A stretch of 64,000 nt of DNA from Limnohabitans sp. Bal53 (GTDB lineage Bacteria > Pseudomonadota > Gammaproteobacteria > Burkholderiales > Burkholderiaceae_C). Positions 20,933 to 30,069 of this stretch are shown in pieces. The notes under the pieces are model-generated. The model saw nothing but the letters and a program-made list of their open reading frames with translations, ran no database searches and was not told the DNA's origin. The DNA lies in assembly GCF_003063355.1 (NCBI RefSeq), contig NZ_NESH01000004.1:62001-126000 (forward strand), read 5' to 3'. Every line of letters starts with the position of its first letter. Position 1 is the first letter of the stretch. The position numbers and the translations under genes were made by a program.

Positions 20933-22324
20933 ATGACTCCTACACGTACCCGCACCCGTTTTGCCCCATCGCCCACCGGTTTCATTCACCTGGGCAACAT
21001 CCGATCGGCCCTGTACCCTTGGGCCTTTGCTCGCGCCACGGGCGGCGACTTCATCTTGCGCATCGAAGACACCGATCTGGACCGCTCCACCCAAGCTTCG
21101 GTGGATGTGATCATCGAAGGCATGGCTTGGCTGGCGTTGAACCATGACGAAGGCCCTTTCTATCAGATGCAACGCATGGACCGCTACAAAGCGGTGCTGG
21201 CCGACTTGATTGCGGCAGGCCATGTCTACCCCTGCTACATGAGCATGGCAGAGCTTGACGCCCTGCGCGAGCGTCAAATGGCCAACAAGAAAAAGCCCCG
21301 TTACGACGGTACATGGCGTCCCGCCGATGGCAAAACCCTGCCTGCGATTCCCGAGGGTGTGAAGCCTGTGCTGCGTTTCAAAAATCCCATTGGCGGTGTG
21401 GTGGCTTGGGATGACAAGGTCAAAGGCCGCATCGAGATCAGCAACGACGAATTGGACGACTTGGTGATTGCTCGCCCGGATGGCACGCCCACCTACAACT
21501 TTTGCGTGGTGGTGGACGACATTGACATGCAAATCACCCATGTGATCCGTGGCGATGACCATGTGAACAACACGCCGCGCCAGATCAACATCTTCAAAGC
21601 CCTGGGCCAAGAGCCCCCGGTTTATGCCCACTTGCCCACGGTGCTCAATGAGCAGGGTGAAAAGATGAGCAAGCGCAACGGTGCCAAAGCTGTGACAGCG
21701 TATCGCGATGAAGGCTATTTGCCCGATGCCATGGTCAACTACTTGGCGCGTTTGGGCTGGAGCCACGGCGACGATGAAATTTTCAGCCGCGCCCAGTTTT
21801 TGGAGTGGTTCAACTTAGACCACTTGGGCCGCAGCGCCGCACAGTTTGACGAAGCCAAACTCAAATGGGTCAACGCCCAGCACCTCAAGGCCTTGCCTGA
21901 TGGTGAGTTGGGTTTGCAGGTTCAACCATTTTTGGCCAAACTGGGTGTGGTGGCCGATGAGCGCCTGGACAGCATTTGCGGCTTGTTCAAGGACCGCTGC
22001 GACACGCTGGTGGTTTTGGCCCAATGGATCTCGGCTTTTTATCTGGACGTGGTGCCCAATGCTGAAGAAAAAGCCCAGCACGTGACAGACGCCGTCAAGC
22101 CCGCCTTGGCCCTGCTGGCCGACAAACTGGCCACTTGTGTATGGGACAAGCCCTCGATTGCCGCAGCCATCAAGGCTACATTGACCGAAACCGGCCTCAA
22201 GATGCCCCAACTGGCCATGCCCGTGCGCGTCTTGGTGATGGGTACGGCACAGACACCTTCGCTCGATGCGGTACTTTTTTTGAGCCAAAGAGAAAAAATT
22301 ATCGCCAGCTTGAAAAACGCTTAA
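20933..22324 (+). CDS. gltX: Glutamate--tRNA ligase
   Basis: A class I aminoacyl-tRNA synthetase. The HIGH-type motif is in [19 protein letters not shown], and KMSKR in [16 protein letters not shown]. The ATG at 20933, 1 base after the metZ stop, is chosen over an upstream in-frame start inside metZ, because [16 protein letters not shown] is the normal N-terminus. The 463-residue length is standard. A tRNA cluster that includes tRNA-Glu follows directly. Confidence 0.96.
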   Translation: MTPTRTRTRFAPSPTGFIHLGNIRSALYPWAFARATGGDFILRIEDTDLDRSTQASVDVIIEGMAWLALNHDEGPFYQMQRMDRYKAVLADLIAAGHVYPCYMSMAELDALRERQMANKKKPRYDGTWRPADGKTLPAIPEGVKPVLRFKNPIGGVVAWDDKVKGRIEISNDELDDLVIARPDGTPTYNFCVVVDDIDMQITHVIRGDDHVNNTPRQINIFKALGQEPPVYAHLPTVLNEQGEKMSKRNGAKAVTAYRDEGYLPDAMVNYLARLGWSHGDDEIFSRAQFLEWFNLDHLGRSAAQFDEAKLKWVNAQHLKALPDGELGLQVQPFLAKLGVVADERLDSICGLFKDRCDTLVVLAQWISAFYLDVVPNAEEKAQHVTDAVKPALALLADKLATCVWDKPSIAAAIKATLTETGLKMPQLAMPVRVLVMGTAQTPSLDAVLFLSQREKIIASLKNA

Positions 22325-22339
22325 AAACCTGTCTATAAT
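22310..22339 (+). promoter_or_regulatory. Sigma-70 promoter for the tRNA cluster
   Basis: TTGAAA at 22310-22315 and TATAAT at 22334-22339 with an 18-base spacer, overlapping the end of gltX and about 75 bases before tRNA-Ala. Confidence 0.7.
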
Positions 22340-22413
22340 TCAAGTCTCGACACCAACGAGGCAAAACAAAAAAGCAAACAGCGGTAACGATGGTTGTTAG
22401 AAGTTAAGCCAAA

Positions 22414-22489
<76 letters not shown>

Positions 22490-22527
22490 AAGTGTCGAGA
22501 AGATTCGAAAGAATCAGTCCAGGTTAT

Positions 22528-22603
22528 GACCCTATCGTCTAGAGGCCTAGGACATCACCCTTTCACGGTGAGTACCGGGGTTCGAATCCCCGTAGGGTCG
22601 CCA
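22528..22603 (+). tRNA. tRNA-Glu (anticodon TTC)
   Basis: Acceptor arms GACCCTA and TAGGGTC, anticodon loop with TTC (CCCTTTCACGG), T-arm GGTTCGAATCC and encoded CCA. Confidence 0.97.
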
Positions 22604-22659
22604 AGTTTTGTAGCACTTGGTCAGTTGCACAAGCAGTCTGACAAAAGTTACAGCTACCA

Positions 22660-22736
22660 GGAGTGGTAGTTCAGTTGGTTAGAATACCGGCCTGTCACGC
22701 CGGGGGTCGCGGGTTCGAGTCCCGTCCACTCCGCCA
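22660..22736 (+). tRNA. tRNA-Asp (anticodon GTC)
   Basis: 77 bases. Acceptor GGAGTGG pairs with CCACTCC, the anticodon loop holds GTC (GCCTGTCACGC), and CCA is encoded. It is the last tRNA of the cluster, directly followed by a terminator. Confidence 0.97.
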
Positions 22737-22742
22737 AAATGA

Positions 22743-22776
22743 AAAGCCTAAGTAGATTTCTACTTAGGCTTTTTTG
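22743..22776 (+). terminator. Rho-independent terminator of tRNA cluster
   Basis: AGCCTAAGTA, a 6-base loop, TACTTAGGCT, then TTTTTG. A strong intrinsic terminator a few bases after tRNA-Asp. Confidence 0.92.
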
Positions 22777-22910
22777 TTTTTTAAGATCGTGTTTTGGCCT
22801 TTCCTGATCTCCTCCTTGAGGTCGTTCATGTGCCAAGCCCAATATGGGCTGGACGAGGTGAACGAACTTGCAGTAAGCTTCAAGGTTTTTCAGTTAACTC
22901 TTTGTCACTC

Positions 22911-23372
22911 ATGGACAGTTTGCTTCCCGCCATTCCAGCTAAACGCTACTTCACCATCGGTGAAGTAGGCGAGCTGTGTGGCGTCAAGCCACATGTTTTG
23001 CGCTATTGGGAGCAGGAGTTCACACAATTGCGTCCGGTCAAGCGTCGGGGCAACCGACGTTATTACCAGCGACACGAAGTGATGATGATTCGCAGAATTC
23101 GTGGTCTCTTGTACGACCAGGGTTTCACCATCAGCGGAGCACGTAACAAATTGCTGGAATTGACCCAGAGCGAGCGCCAGCTCATGCGCTCGGGTGCCTT
23201 TCTGGATGAAATGCTTGAAGACAACAGCGCTGACATTGAAGTTTCTGCAGACTTGCCGCAAGAAGAACCTACGGTCAACATCGAAACCCATCAGCCAACT
23301 CGTTCAGGTTTGGCTTCGGACTTGATGGTGCATCACGAGCTTTTGCAAATTCGTGCCCTTCTAACCGTCTGA
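22911..23372 (+). CDS. MerR family transcriptional regulator
   Basis: The 153-residue protein starts at the ATG at 22911 (MDSLLPAIPAKRYFTIGEVG). The winged HTH is clear: IGEVGELCGVKPHVLRYWEQ, then RRGNRRYYQRHEVMMIRRIR. The C-terminal half is acidic, with no visible metal-binding cysteines. In many Burkholderiales a gene of this kind lies next to ihfA and a tRNA-Pro. Here ihfA is not adjacent, but tRNA-Pro follows. The effector is unknown. Confidence 0.85.
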   Translation: MDSLLPAIPAKRYFTIGEVGELCGVKPHVLRYWEQEFTQLRPVKRRGNRRYYQRHEVMMIRRIRGLLYDQGFTISGARNKLLELTQSERQLMRSGAFLDEMLEDNSADIEVSADLPQEEPTVNIETHQPTRSGLASDLMVHHELLQIRALLTV

Positions 23373-23407
23373 ATAGGCCCTGATTCAGGCTATAATTCAA
23401 GTCTTGT

Positions 23408-23484
23408 CGGCGTGTAGCGCAGCCTGGTAGCGCACTTGCATGGGGTGCAAGGGGTCGCGAGTTCGAATCCCGCCACGCCGACCA
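23408..23484 (+). tRNA. tRNA-Pro (anticodon GGG), island integration target
   Basis: A complete 77-base tRNA: acceptor CGGCGTG with CACGCCG, anticodon loop ATGGGGT giving GGG, T-arm GAGTTCGAATCC and encoded CCA. A TATAAT box lies at 23391-23396. The 3' 51 bases are part of a 56-bp perfect repeat found again at 57343-57398, so this is the attachment gene of the island. The tRNA stays intact after integration. Confidence 0.97.
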
Positions 23485-23489
23485 TTTAT
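23434..23489 (+). repeat. attL: 56-bp direct repeat in tRNA-Pro
   Basis: It runs from the anticodon arm (ACTTGCATGGGGTGC) to five bases past CCA (ATTTA, then T). It is identical to 57343-57398. Confidence 0.95.
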
Positions 23490-23503
23490 GACCAATGAAA
23501 TCA

Positions 23504-23540
23504 ACGGGTTACGCCTCACAAGGGTGTGACCCGTTTTTCT
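23504..23540 (+). terminator. Terminator of tRNA-Pro carried on the island side
   Basis: ACGGGTTACGCC and GGTGTGACCCGT form a 12-bp stem with two wobble pairs, followed by a T-tract. It is homologous to, but not identical with, the terminator after attR at 57410-57445. Confidence 0.85.
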
Positions 23541-23561
23541 TTGTCGGCAAAAACTCTGTTT

Positions 23562-23583
23562 TTAGCCACACTTTTAGCCACAC
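23562..23583 (+). other. Candidate integrase arm-type sites, left end
   Basis: TTAGCCACAC occurs twice in tandem with 12-base periodicity. The same pair, same spacing and same orientation, is at 57186-57207 near attR. Paired short direct repeats on both flanks of the core site are expected for the N-terminal arm-binding domain of tyrosine integrases. Confidence 0.65.
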
Positions 23584-23694
23584 CTAGTCGATTGTTTGTC
23601 CCCCAGGCATGAGGGTACGCACAAAAGCTGACCGAATATTTTTGCCACACAACTCTGCTTGCTGTAACCTTCATTGAAATAAAGGATAACGCCT

Positions 23695-24096
23695 ATGTCT
23701 GCGATGAAGTCTTGTCTTTTAATGATCTTCATGTTGATTACTGGATGCGCCAGCGTTTCGGAGTTCGTTGATTCCAAAGTCATCAGAACGATCCCATTGA
23801 AGCAAAACGTGTCATATGCTGACGGACAAACTTTTATCAAAGGTCAAAGATTTAGGTTGATTCAGTTGAAATCAGGTGAAGTAGGTGTAGTTCTATCTGC
23901 CGCTCAACAAATGATGTTGATAACGCCAATGCAAGTTACGACAGGTGTAGAAATTGGCAAAGACGGTTGTACAACTGGAAGACGCTTTTATTTGCAGGGC
24001 CAGGATAGGGGTAGCGTTGCCAGCTCAACAGTTGATAGGGACTTAAAGTTGTGGACGCCAAGTCGCTTTTGTTTTGATTTGTCTGAGATCAATTAA
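23695..24096 (+). CDS. Putative lipoprotein of unknown function
   Basis: 133 residues with a lipoprotein signal (SCLLMIFMLITGCAS), lipidated at the Cys of LITGC. AAGGA eight bases before the ATG supports the start. No family is recognised. The remainder is a soluble, probably beta-rich domain with two further cysteines. Its base composition is more AT-rich than the core genes, as expected for island DNA. It is the first gene after attL. Confidence 0.6.
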   Translation: MSAMKSCLLMIFMLITGCASVSEFVDSKVIRTIPLKQNVSYADGQTFIKGQRFRLIQLKSGEVGVVLSAAQQMMLITPMQVTTGVEIGKDGCTTGRRFYLQGQDRGSVASSTVDRDLKLWTPSRFCFDLSEIN

Positions 24097-24187
24097 AAGA
24101 TACATTAATTACTCTTGTCGCTGTTTTTGACAAGGGGCAAGAATACCCCTCAAACCTAATTTCCTCACAAGGACCCACGTTTGCCAA

Positions 24188-24319
24188 TCATGATGTGTCG
24201 CATTGATCAGTAAACGCGCCATCTGGCTTCAAGACAGGATGGTCATGCTCCATCTTGGAAATAAACCCGAATTGTTTATTGAGCACGCACACCTCCTCAG
24301 GATGTGCGGTCCTTTTCAC
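24188..24319 (-). CDS. Small ORF downstream of truncated island gene
   Basis: A 43-residue frame with a GTG start (VKRTAHPEEVCVLNKQFGFI at the N-terminus). It begins 1 base after the stop of the truncated gene to its right, suggesting translational coupling in an old operon. No family is recognised. With its neighbour interrupted by the IS, it may no longer be expressed. Confidence 0.35.
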   Translation of the reverse strand: MKRTAHPEEVCVLNKQFGFISKMEHDHPVLKPDGAFTDQCDTS

Positions 24320-24320
24320 A

Positions 24321-24579
24321 TCAACCTTTGAGCCGTTTTATCTCACCACTTACCCAGTTGTCTGCATGGTGTCTTGCCGACGGTGATGAGCTTGGCTTTT
24401 TGTAAAACTCACCTGTATCAGGATCGAAGTCGGCAGCGTATAACTCGCAATCCCTGACTCTGATGATGTTGTTGCCATCATGCGATTCGTCGTTGGGTGC
24501 TGGCGCTGGTGGCGCTTTTGCTGATGGTGGTATGCGGATATCTACACAAGGTAGGTATTGGCTGATTTGAGCCTTTGTG
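24321..24579 (-). pseudogene. Gene remnant cut at its 5' end by IS21-family insertion
   Basis: The minus strand is open from the IS boundary to a TGA at 24321-24323. It has no start codon of its own and codes for about 86 residues of protein-like sequence, including PPSAKAPPAPAPNDESHDG and ELYAADFDPDTGEFYKKPSS. The Pro/Ala linker and an aspartate-rich segment suggest a real C-terminal part. The family is not recognised. The IS replaced its N-terminal part and promoter. Confidence 0.55.
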
Positions 24580-24653
24580 TGTTGATTAGCCAGACAAACT
24601 GAGCCAGTGTTTGCATCGAATATTGAGCCACTGGTTTTTTTTAAAGAATTGGC

Positions 24654-25460
24654 TTATTCGGTTGTGGATAAGTTTAGCTGCTCGGTGCTTTTGCCCCCTT
24701 TCGTTTTGGATTGTTTACCCTTCAGGCTGACCGCCTGCGAGTGCTTGAAGCGCCAACTCTCGTTGCCCGTCTCAACAATGTGGCAGTGATGCGTGAGCCG
24801 GTCCAGCAACGCCGTGGTCATCTTGGCGTCGCCAAATACATTGGCCCACTCCGAGAAGTTCAGATTGGTCGTGATCACCACGCTGGTTCGCTCGTATAGC
24901 TTGGACAGCAAATGAAACAGCAACGCGCCCCCTGATTGGGTGAACGGCAGATACCCCATCTCATCCAAGATCACCAAGTCCACATACATCAAGCGATTGG
25001 CCAGCTGCCCGTGCTTGTTCTGAGATTTCTCAAGCTCCAAGGCATTGACCAGTTCCACCGTGGAGAAGAAACGCACTCGCTTGCCCTTGGCGCGGATGGC
25101 TTGCACCCCAAGGCTGGTGGCCAAGTGCGTCTTGCCCGTGCCCGGTCCACCCACAAACACCACGTTGTGTGCCGAGTCCACAAACTGCAATTCATGCAAC
25201 TGCTTGACCAGATTCGCGTCCACATGCGCCTGCGCGAAGTCAAACCCTGTCAAATCCCGGTGCGCGGGGAAGCGGGCAATGCGCATTTGATAGGCCATGG
25301 AACGCACCTCGCGCTGTGCAGCCTCTGACTTGATCAGTTGGTGCAACACCACCTCATCATGGTCCAGCGCTTTGATCCTGGCCGTTCCCAGAACCTCCGG
25401 CCAAGCGCTGGCCATGCCATGCAGACTCAATGATTTGAGCCCATCGACCACATCACTCAT
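24654..25460 (-). CDS. istB: IS21 helper ATPase IstB
   Basis: An AAA+ ATPase that controls target choice by the IstA transposase. Walker A is [15 protein letters not shown], and Walker B is [21 protein letters not shown] precedes the ATG at 25460, which overlaps the istA stop. This overlap is normal in the family. It is about 268 residues and appears intact. Confidence 0.95.
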   Translation of the reverse strand: MSDVVDGLKSLSLHGMASAWPEVLGTARIKALDHDEVVLHQLIKSEAAQREVRSMAYQMRIARFPAHRDLTGFDFAQAHVDANLVKQLHELQFVDSAHNVVFVGGPGTGKTHLATSLGVQAIRAKGKRVRFFSTVELVNALELEKSQNKHGQLANRLMYVDLVILDEMGYLPFTQSGGALLFHLLSKLYERTSVVITTNLNFSEWANVFGDAKMTTALLDRLTHHCHIVETGNESWRFKHSQAVSLKGKQSKTKGGKSTEQLNLSTTE

Positions 25461-26970
25461 GGCGCGCCTCCTGTTCATCTCTCAAAGCGTCATAGCGCTC
25501 CAAGTTGGCAAGCGCAGGCGTGTTCAGTTGCAGGGGTGTGCTGATTTCCAGGCGCGCAGGCGCAGGCTCCTTAAGCCGGGCAATCACATTGAGCACGTGC
25601 TCGGCACTCACCCGACCCGCCTGCAGTGCCAACTCGGTGGCCACCAATACTTCTTCAAGCCCGTGTAAGTTCACCGCCAACAGCACCTGCGCCATCACCC
25701 GGTCCCCTCCTGGGTGTTTGAGTAATTGACGCTGCAACTCCAACAAGGGCTGGGGCATTTCCCTGAAGGGGGCGCCATTGCGCAACGCCCCGGGCTTGCG
25801 CTCGACCAAGGCAGTGTAGTGCTGCCAGTCGTAAATGGTTTGATCCCGCCCAAAGTGACGCTCCAACCGGACACTGCGCCCATCGAGCCCCACCACCAAC
25901 AAGTACTCCGGGTAGACGCGCAAACTCACCACCCCATGCACCCACTCGCAAGGCACGCTGTAGCGGTTGCGTTGATATTGAATCAGCGATGTAGAGGTCA
26001 CCCGAATCGGTTGTTCAACGTACCCATCAAAGGGCTTGGGGCAAGGCATCAAGCGGCTCGCCTCATCTTGCCAAACATCGGCAATGCTCAGCTCTGGCCA
26101 CTCTGGGTGTGCCAACTCTTGCCAGGCATCTTGGCAGGCACGCTGGAGCCAGTCATTGAGCTCGGCCAGACTGCTCCAGCGCCGCTCAGTGACCTCGCGA
26201 ACCACCCCTCGCCTGCGGTCTTGCACGTTCTTCTCGACGATGCCCTTCTCCCACCCAGCCGCACGGTTGCAAAACTCGGGATCAAACAAATAATGTCCCG
26301 TCATCGCCTCAAACCGCGCGTTGACGCTGCGCTGCTTGCCCTTGCCAATCTTGTGCACCGCCGTCTTCATGTTGTCGTAAATGCCCCGTTTGGGCACGCC
26401 GCCAAACACAGCAAAGCCCCTGGCATGGGCGTCAAACAGCATCTCATGGGTTTGCGTGAAGTAGGCCACCAGTAAGAACGCCCGACTGGCGGCTAGTTTG
26501 ATGTGCGCCACCTCCAATCGACGGCGCAACCCCCCAATGAAGGCGTACTCACAGCTCCAGTCAAACTGGAAGGCCTCTCCCAGCTCAAAGTGCAGCGGCA
26601 CAAACCCCACGTTCTTGGGCGCATGGCTTTGCTCATGCTTCCAACGCCGGGCAAACCGGTACACCGGCGTCGAACTACCGCCGTAGCCCATGGCGCGCAA
26701 AGCCTCATACAAGGCCTTGACGCCACGTCGCTCGCGCTTGTTGCGGTGGCTGTCGGCTTTGAGCCAAGTGACAAGCTGCTCCTTGTACGGGTCCAGCACA
26801 CTGGCTGCGCTCTGCCGAACAGGGTATTGGGGCTCAACCATCTCAGGCTCGCTGAGCCATTTGGTGGCCGTGTTTCTTGAAATTCCAAGCCTGAGGCTGG
26901 CTTGACGCACTGACAGGCCATCTCGCAAGACGAGGCGGCGCAATTTACTCAAAGTTCCCACGTTGATCAC
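25453..26970 (-). CDS. istA: IS21-family transposase IstA
   Basis: A DDE transposase. An N-terminal HTH ([20 protein letters not shown]) is followed by catalytic Asp in FQFDWS, Asp in [10 protein letters not shown] and Glu in [18 protein letters not shown] start at 26970 ([14 protein letters not shown]) is preferred over an ATG at 27036, which would lie inside the terminal repeats. It appears intact, so the element may be active. Confidence 0.93.
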   Translation of the reverse strand: MINVGTLSKLRRLVLRDGLSVRQASLRLGISRNTATKWLSEPEMVEPQYPVRQSAASVLDPYKEQLVTWLKADSHRNKRERRGVKALYEALRAMGYGGSSTPVYRFARRWKHEQSHAPKNVGFVPLHFELGEAFQFDWSCEYAFIGGLRRRLEVAHIKLAASRAFLLVAYFTQTHEMLFDAHARGFAVFGGVPKRGIYDNMKTAVHKIGKGKQRSVNARFEAMTGHYLFDPEFCNRAAGWEKGIVEKNVQDRRRGVVREVTERRWSSLAELNDWLQRACQDAWQELAHPEWPELSIADVWQDEASRLMPCPKPFDGYVEQPIRVTSTSLIQYQRNRYSVPCEWVHGVVSLRVYPEYLLVVGLDGRSVRLERHFGRDQTIYDWQHYTALVERKPGALRNGAPFREMPQPLLELQRQLLKHPGGDRVMAQVLLAVNLHGLEEVLVATELALQAGRVSAEHVLNVIARLKEPAPARLEISTPLQLNTPALANLERYDALRDEQEARHE

Positions 26971-27070
26971 TCCCGGCCACCCTTGCTCAAAAAATGAGCA
27001 GGATAGGCCAATGAAGTGGCTCAAATTTGGATGCAAATTCCCATCAAAGTGGCTCAGTTTTCAACGCCAA

Positions 27071-28270
27071 TCAACAGCGCTCGAAGATGGCCGCAATGCC
27101 CTGGCCGCCGCCGATGCACATCGTCACCAGGGCGTAGCGGCCCTTGACCCGCTCCAGCTCGTACAGCGCTTTCACCGTGATCAGCGCGCCGGTGGCGCCG
27201 ATGGGGTGGCCGAGCGAAATGCCGGATCCGTTGGGGTTGACCTTGACCGGATCCAGACCCAGCTCCTTGGTCACGGCGCAGGCCTGGGCCGCGAAGGCTT
27301 CGTTGGCTTCGATCACATCCAGATCATTGACGGAGAGGCCGGTGCGCTTGAGCACGGCTTGCGTGGCCGAGATCGGGCCCACACCCATGATTTTGGGATC
27401 GAGACCCGTGTGGGCATAGCCCACCAGACGCGCCATGGCCTTGGCGCCACGGGCCTTCGCCGCGCCGGCTTCCATCAACACCACGGCCGCAGCCGCATCG
27501 TTGATGCCCGAGGCGTTGCCAGCGGTCACAGTGCCGTTTTCTTTCACGAACACCGGCTTGAGTTTGGCCATGTCTTCGGGCTTGCAGTCGGGGCGGAAAT
27601 GTTCGTCGGTGGCCCAACTCACTTCGCCTTTGCGGCTCTTCAACATCACCGGCACGATCTGGTCTTTGAAGCGGCCCTCTTCGGTGGCGCGCTGAGCGCG
27701 GTTGTGGCTTTCCACGGCGAGGGCGTCTTGCATCTCGCGCGTGATGCCGTATTTGGTGGCGACGTTTTCGGCTGTGACACCCATGTGGATGTTGTGGAAG
27801 GGGTCGTGCAGGGCGCCGACCATCATGTCGATCATCTTGGTGTCGCCCATGCGTGCGCCAAAACGCGTGGCCAGGCTGGCGTAGGGCGCGCGGCTCATGC
27901 ACTCGGCGCCGCCGCCGATGGCAATGTCGGTATCTCCCAGCAAGATGCTCTGGCTGGCGTTGACAATGGCCTGCAGGCCGGAGCCGCACAAGCGGTTGAC
28001 GTTGTAGGCCGGCGTGGTTTCAGCACAGCCGCCGTCGATCGCGGCCACGCGCGAGAGGTACATGTCGCGCGGTTCGGTGTTGACCACGTGGCCAAACACC
28101 ACATGGCCGACGTCTTTGCCGTCCACGCCGGCGCGGGCCAGCGTTTCTTTGACAACGAGGGCGCCCAGCGCGGTGGGTGGTGAATCTTTAAGGCTGCCGC
28201 CAAAGGTGCCAATGGCGGTGCGGGCTGCTGCGACGACGACGACTTCTCTAGCGGTTTCGGCGGTTTTCAT
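27071..28270 (-). CDS. Acetyl-CoA C-acyltransferase (thiolase)
   Basis: The enzyme cleaves 3-ketoacyl-CoA with CoA, or condenses acetyl-CoA in reverse. The nucleophile Cys is in NVNRLCGSGLQAIV, the His in SGISLGHPIGATGA and the second Cys in VTMCIGGGQGIAAIFER. The start MKTAETAREVVVV at 28270 is used, giving 399 residues. The last codon (TGT) and the stop (TGA) are the first six bases of the IS21 end, so the IS replaced the native last residues but left the enzyme essentially whole. It is the last gene of the catabolic operon. Confidence 0.9.
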   Translation of the reverse strand: MKTAETAREVVVVAAARTAIGTFGGSLKDSPPTALGALVVKETLARAGVDGKDVGHVVFGHVVNTEPRDMYLSRVAAIDGGCAETTPAYNVNRLCGSGLQAIVNASQSILLGDTDIAIGGGAECMSRAPYASLATRFGARMGDTKMIDMMVGALHDPFHNIHMGVTAENVATKYGITREMQDALAVESHNRAQRATEEGRFKDQIVPVMLKSRKGEVSWATDEHFRPDCKPEDMAKLKPVFVKENGTVTAGNASGINDAAAAVVLMEAGAAKARGAKAMARLVGYAHTGLDPKIMGVGPISATQAVLKRTGLSVNDLDVIEANEAFAAQACAVTKELGLDPVKVNPNGSGISLGHPIGATGALITVKALYELERVKGRYALVTMCIGGGQGIAAIFERC

Positions 28271-28389
28271 CGAGATGTTTTCCCATTGAGTTTGAGCATT
28301 GCGAAGTTGACTAAGTGCTGCGCGAAGAATTGCCATGAGGTGGTAGAAGAGGGGCCTTACGCCACCGGATCAGGTCAAACAGGGAGAAT

Positions 28390-30018
28390 TCAGGCACTTC
28401 TGAGTAAGTGGTTCTCGTATTGATCGCGAAGGCGGTGTTTGAGTACCTTGCCGGTGGCTCCCAATGGAATGGTGTCAACGAACACCACATCATCTGGCGT
28501 CCACCACTTGGCAATCTTGCCGTCGTAGAAGGCCAACAGTTCCTCTCTGCTCAACACTGCGCCGGGCTTCTTGACTACCACGAGCAATGGTCGCTCGTCC
28601 CACTTTGAGTGCTTGGCTGCGATGCAGGCTGCCATCATTACGGAAGGATGGGCCATCGCAATATTTTCCAGGTCAATTGACCCGATCCATTCGCCGCCCG
28701 ATTTGATGACGTCTTTACTTCGGTCGGTGATCTGCATGTAGCCGTCAGAGTCGATCTTGGCTACGTCACCCGTTGGGAACCAGCCGTCCTGCAAATGGCC
28801 CGTACCTTCTTCCCTGAAGTACCGAGACACCACCCAATGCCCTCTAACCAAAAGGTCACCAGCCTGTTGACCATCGCAAGGTAATTCATCGCCATCAGGG
28901 TTCACGATCTTCATGTCCACACCGAACACGGCGCGTCCCTGCTTTGCCTGAACGGCTTGCCGTTGCTCGGGCGTTTGCGCTTGGTGCTTGGCCTTGAAAG
29001 CACACACTGTACCCAGTGGACTGAGCTCGGTCATTCCCCATGCATGGATGACATGCACGCCGTAGTCTTCTTCGAAAGCACGCAACATCGCAGGCGGACA
29101 GGCGGAACCGCCGATCACGGTGCGGCGCATGGTGCTGAACTTCAATCCCAAACCTTGCACATGGTTGAGCAAACCTTGCCAGACCGTGGGCACACCTGCG
29201 GCCATGGTCACTCCCTCCGATTCGAAAAGTTCGAAAAGCGATTTTCCGTCCAAACCCGCACCCGGAAACACCAGTTTTGCACCGGTCATGCAGGCTGCGT
29301 AGGGGAGGCCCCAGGCATTTACATGAAACATCGGCACAACCGGCAGAATAGCATCCGACGCCGAGCAGTTGAGGCTGTCGGGCAGCGCGGCGGCGAAGGT
29401 ATGCAACAGTGTTGAGCGATGGCTGTACAGAACGCCCTTTGGGTTCCCCGTGGTCCCTGACGTGTAACAGAGCGTCGCAGCTTCCTGTTCGTCCAATGGA
29501 GGCCACGTGAATTGATCATCCTGTGACGCGGTCAGGTCCTCATAGCACAACAGGTTGGGGATAGACGTGCTTGCAGGCATCTGGTCCTTGTCAATCATGG
29601 CGACAAAGTGACGCACGGTCTTGACACGACTGGCGATGGATTCGACCAAGGGGAGAAAGGTCAGATCAAAGAACAACACCTGGTTTTCGGCGTGATCTGC
29701 AATGTAGGTGACTTGATCCGCGTGAAGCCTGGGATTGATCGTATTGAGCACGCGACCTGCACCCGAGACGGCGTAGTACAGCTCCATGTGGCGGTAGCCG
29801 TTCCAGGCCAGCGTGCCGATACGCACTCCATCGCCGAGTCCCAGTGCAACAATGGCTTTGGCCAGTTGGCGCGTGCGGCGCGCCAAATCGGTGTAGGTAT
29901 AACGATGGATGTCGCCTTCCACACGCCGTGAGACCACTTGTTGGTCCCCGTGGTGGCGTTCCGCATGCACCAGCAGGGACGATGTCAACAGTGGCATTTG
30001 CATCATTTGACCGTTCAT
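28390..30018 (-). CDS. Acyl-CoA synthetase, 3-(methylthio)propionyl-CoA-ligase-like
   Basis: 542 residues, AMP-forming ligase. The N-terminus [20 protein letters not shown], the motif [32 protein letters not shown] and the C-terminal lysine in [16 protein letters not shown] are all present. The start at 30018 has AGGAA ten bases upstream. The sequence style matches ligases commonly annotated DmdB-like or medium-chain; the true substrate is unknown. It lies between the dehydrogenase and thiolase genes on the same strand. Confidence 0.85.
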   Translation of the reverse strand: MNGQMMQMPLLTSSLLVHAERHHGDQQVVSRRVEGDIHRYTYTDLARRTRQLAKAIVALGLGDGVRIGTLAWNGYRHMELYYAVSGAGRVLNTINPRLHADQVTYIADHAENQVLFFDLTFLPLVESIASRVKTVRHFVAMIDKDQMPASTSIPNLLCYEDLTASQDDQFTWPPLDEQEAATLCYTSGTTGNPKGVLYSHRSTLLHTFAAALPDSLNCSASDAILPVVPMFHVNAWGLPYAACMTGAKLVFPGAGLDGKSLFELFESEGVTMAAGVPTVWQGLLNHVQGLGLKFSTMRRTVIGGSACPPAMLRAFEEDYGVHVIHAWGMTELSPLGTVCAFKAKHQAQTPEQRQAVQAKQGRAVFGVDMKIVNPDGDELPCDGQQAGDLLVRGHWVVSRYFREEGTGHLQDGWFPTGDVAKIDSDGYMQITDRSKDVIKSGGEWIGSIDLENIAMAHPSVMMAACIAAKHSKWDERPLLVVVKKPGAVLSREELLAFYDGKIAKWWTPDDVVFVDTIPLGATGKVLKHRLRDQYENHLLRSA

Positions 30019-30069
30019 GGCACCAATTCCTTTCCAAACACTTAAAACACGATCTTGTCCGGCCAAATT

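Larger units (their letters stand above)
24580..27076 (-). mobile_element. IS21-family insertion sequence
   Basis: About 2.5 kb with istA and istB overlapping on the minus strand. Terminal inverted repeats start TGTTGATTAGCC at 24580 and, on the other strand, TGTTGATTGGCG at 27076. Internal end repeats share AACTGAGCCA and TTGAGCCACT. The flanking bases (TTTGTG on the left, GCGCTC on the right) show no target duplication, so the flanks have probably been rearranged after insertion. Confidence 0.9.

Noticed and set aside
22737..22910. Possible remnant of ihfA before the MerR gene
   Set aside because: ihfA is often next to this kind of gene in related bacteria, but no IhfA-like sequence can be read on either strand. 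It is only an intergenic gap with a tRNA terminator.
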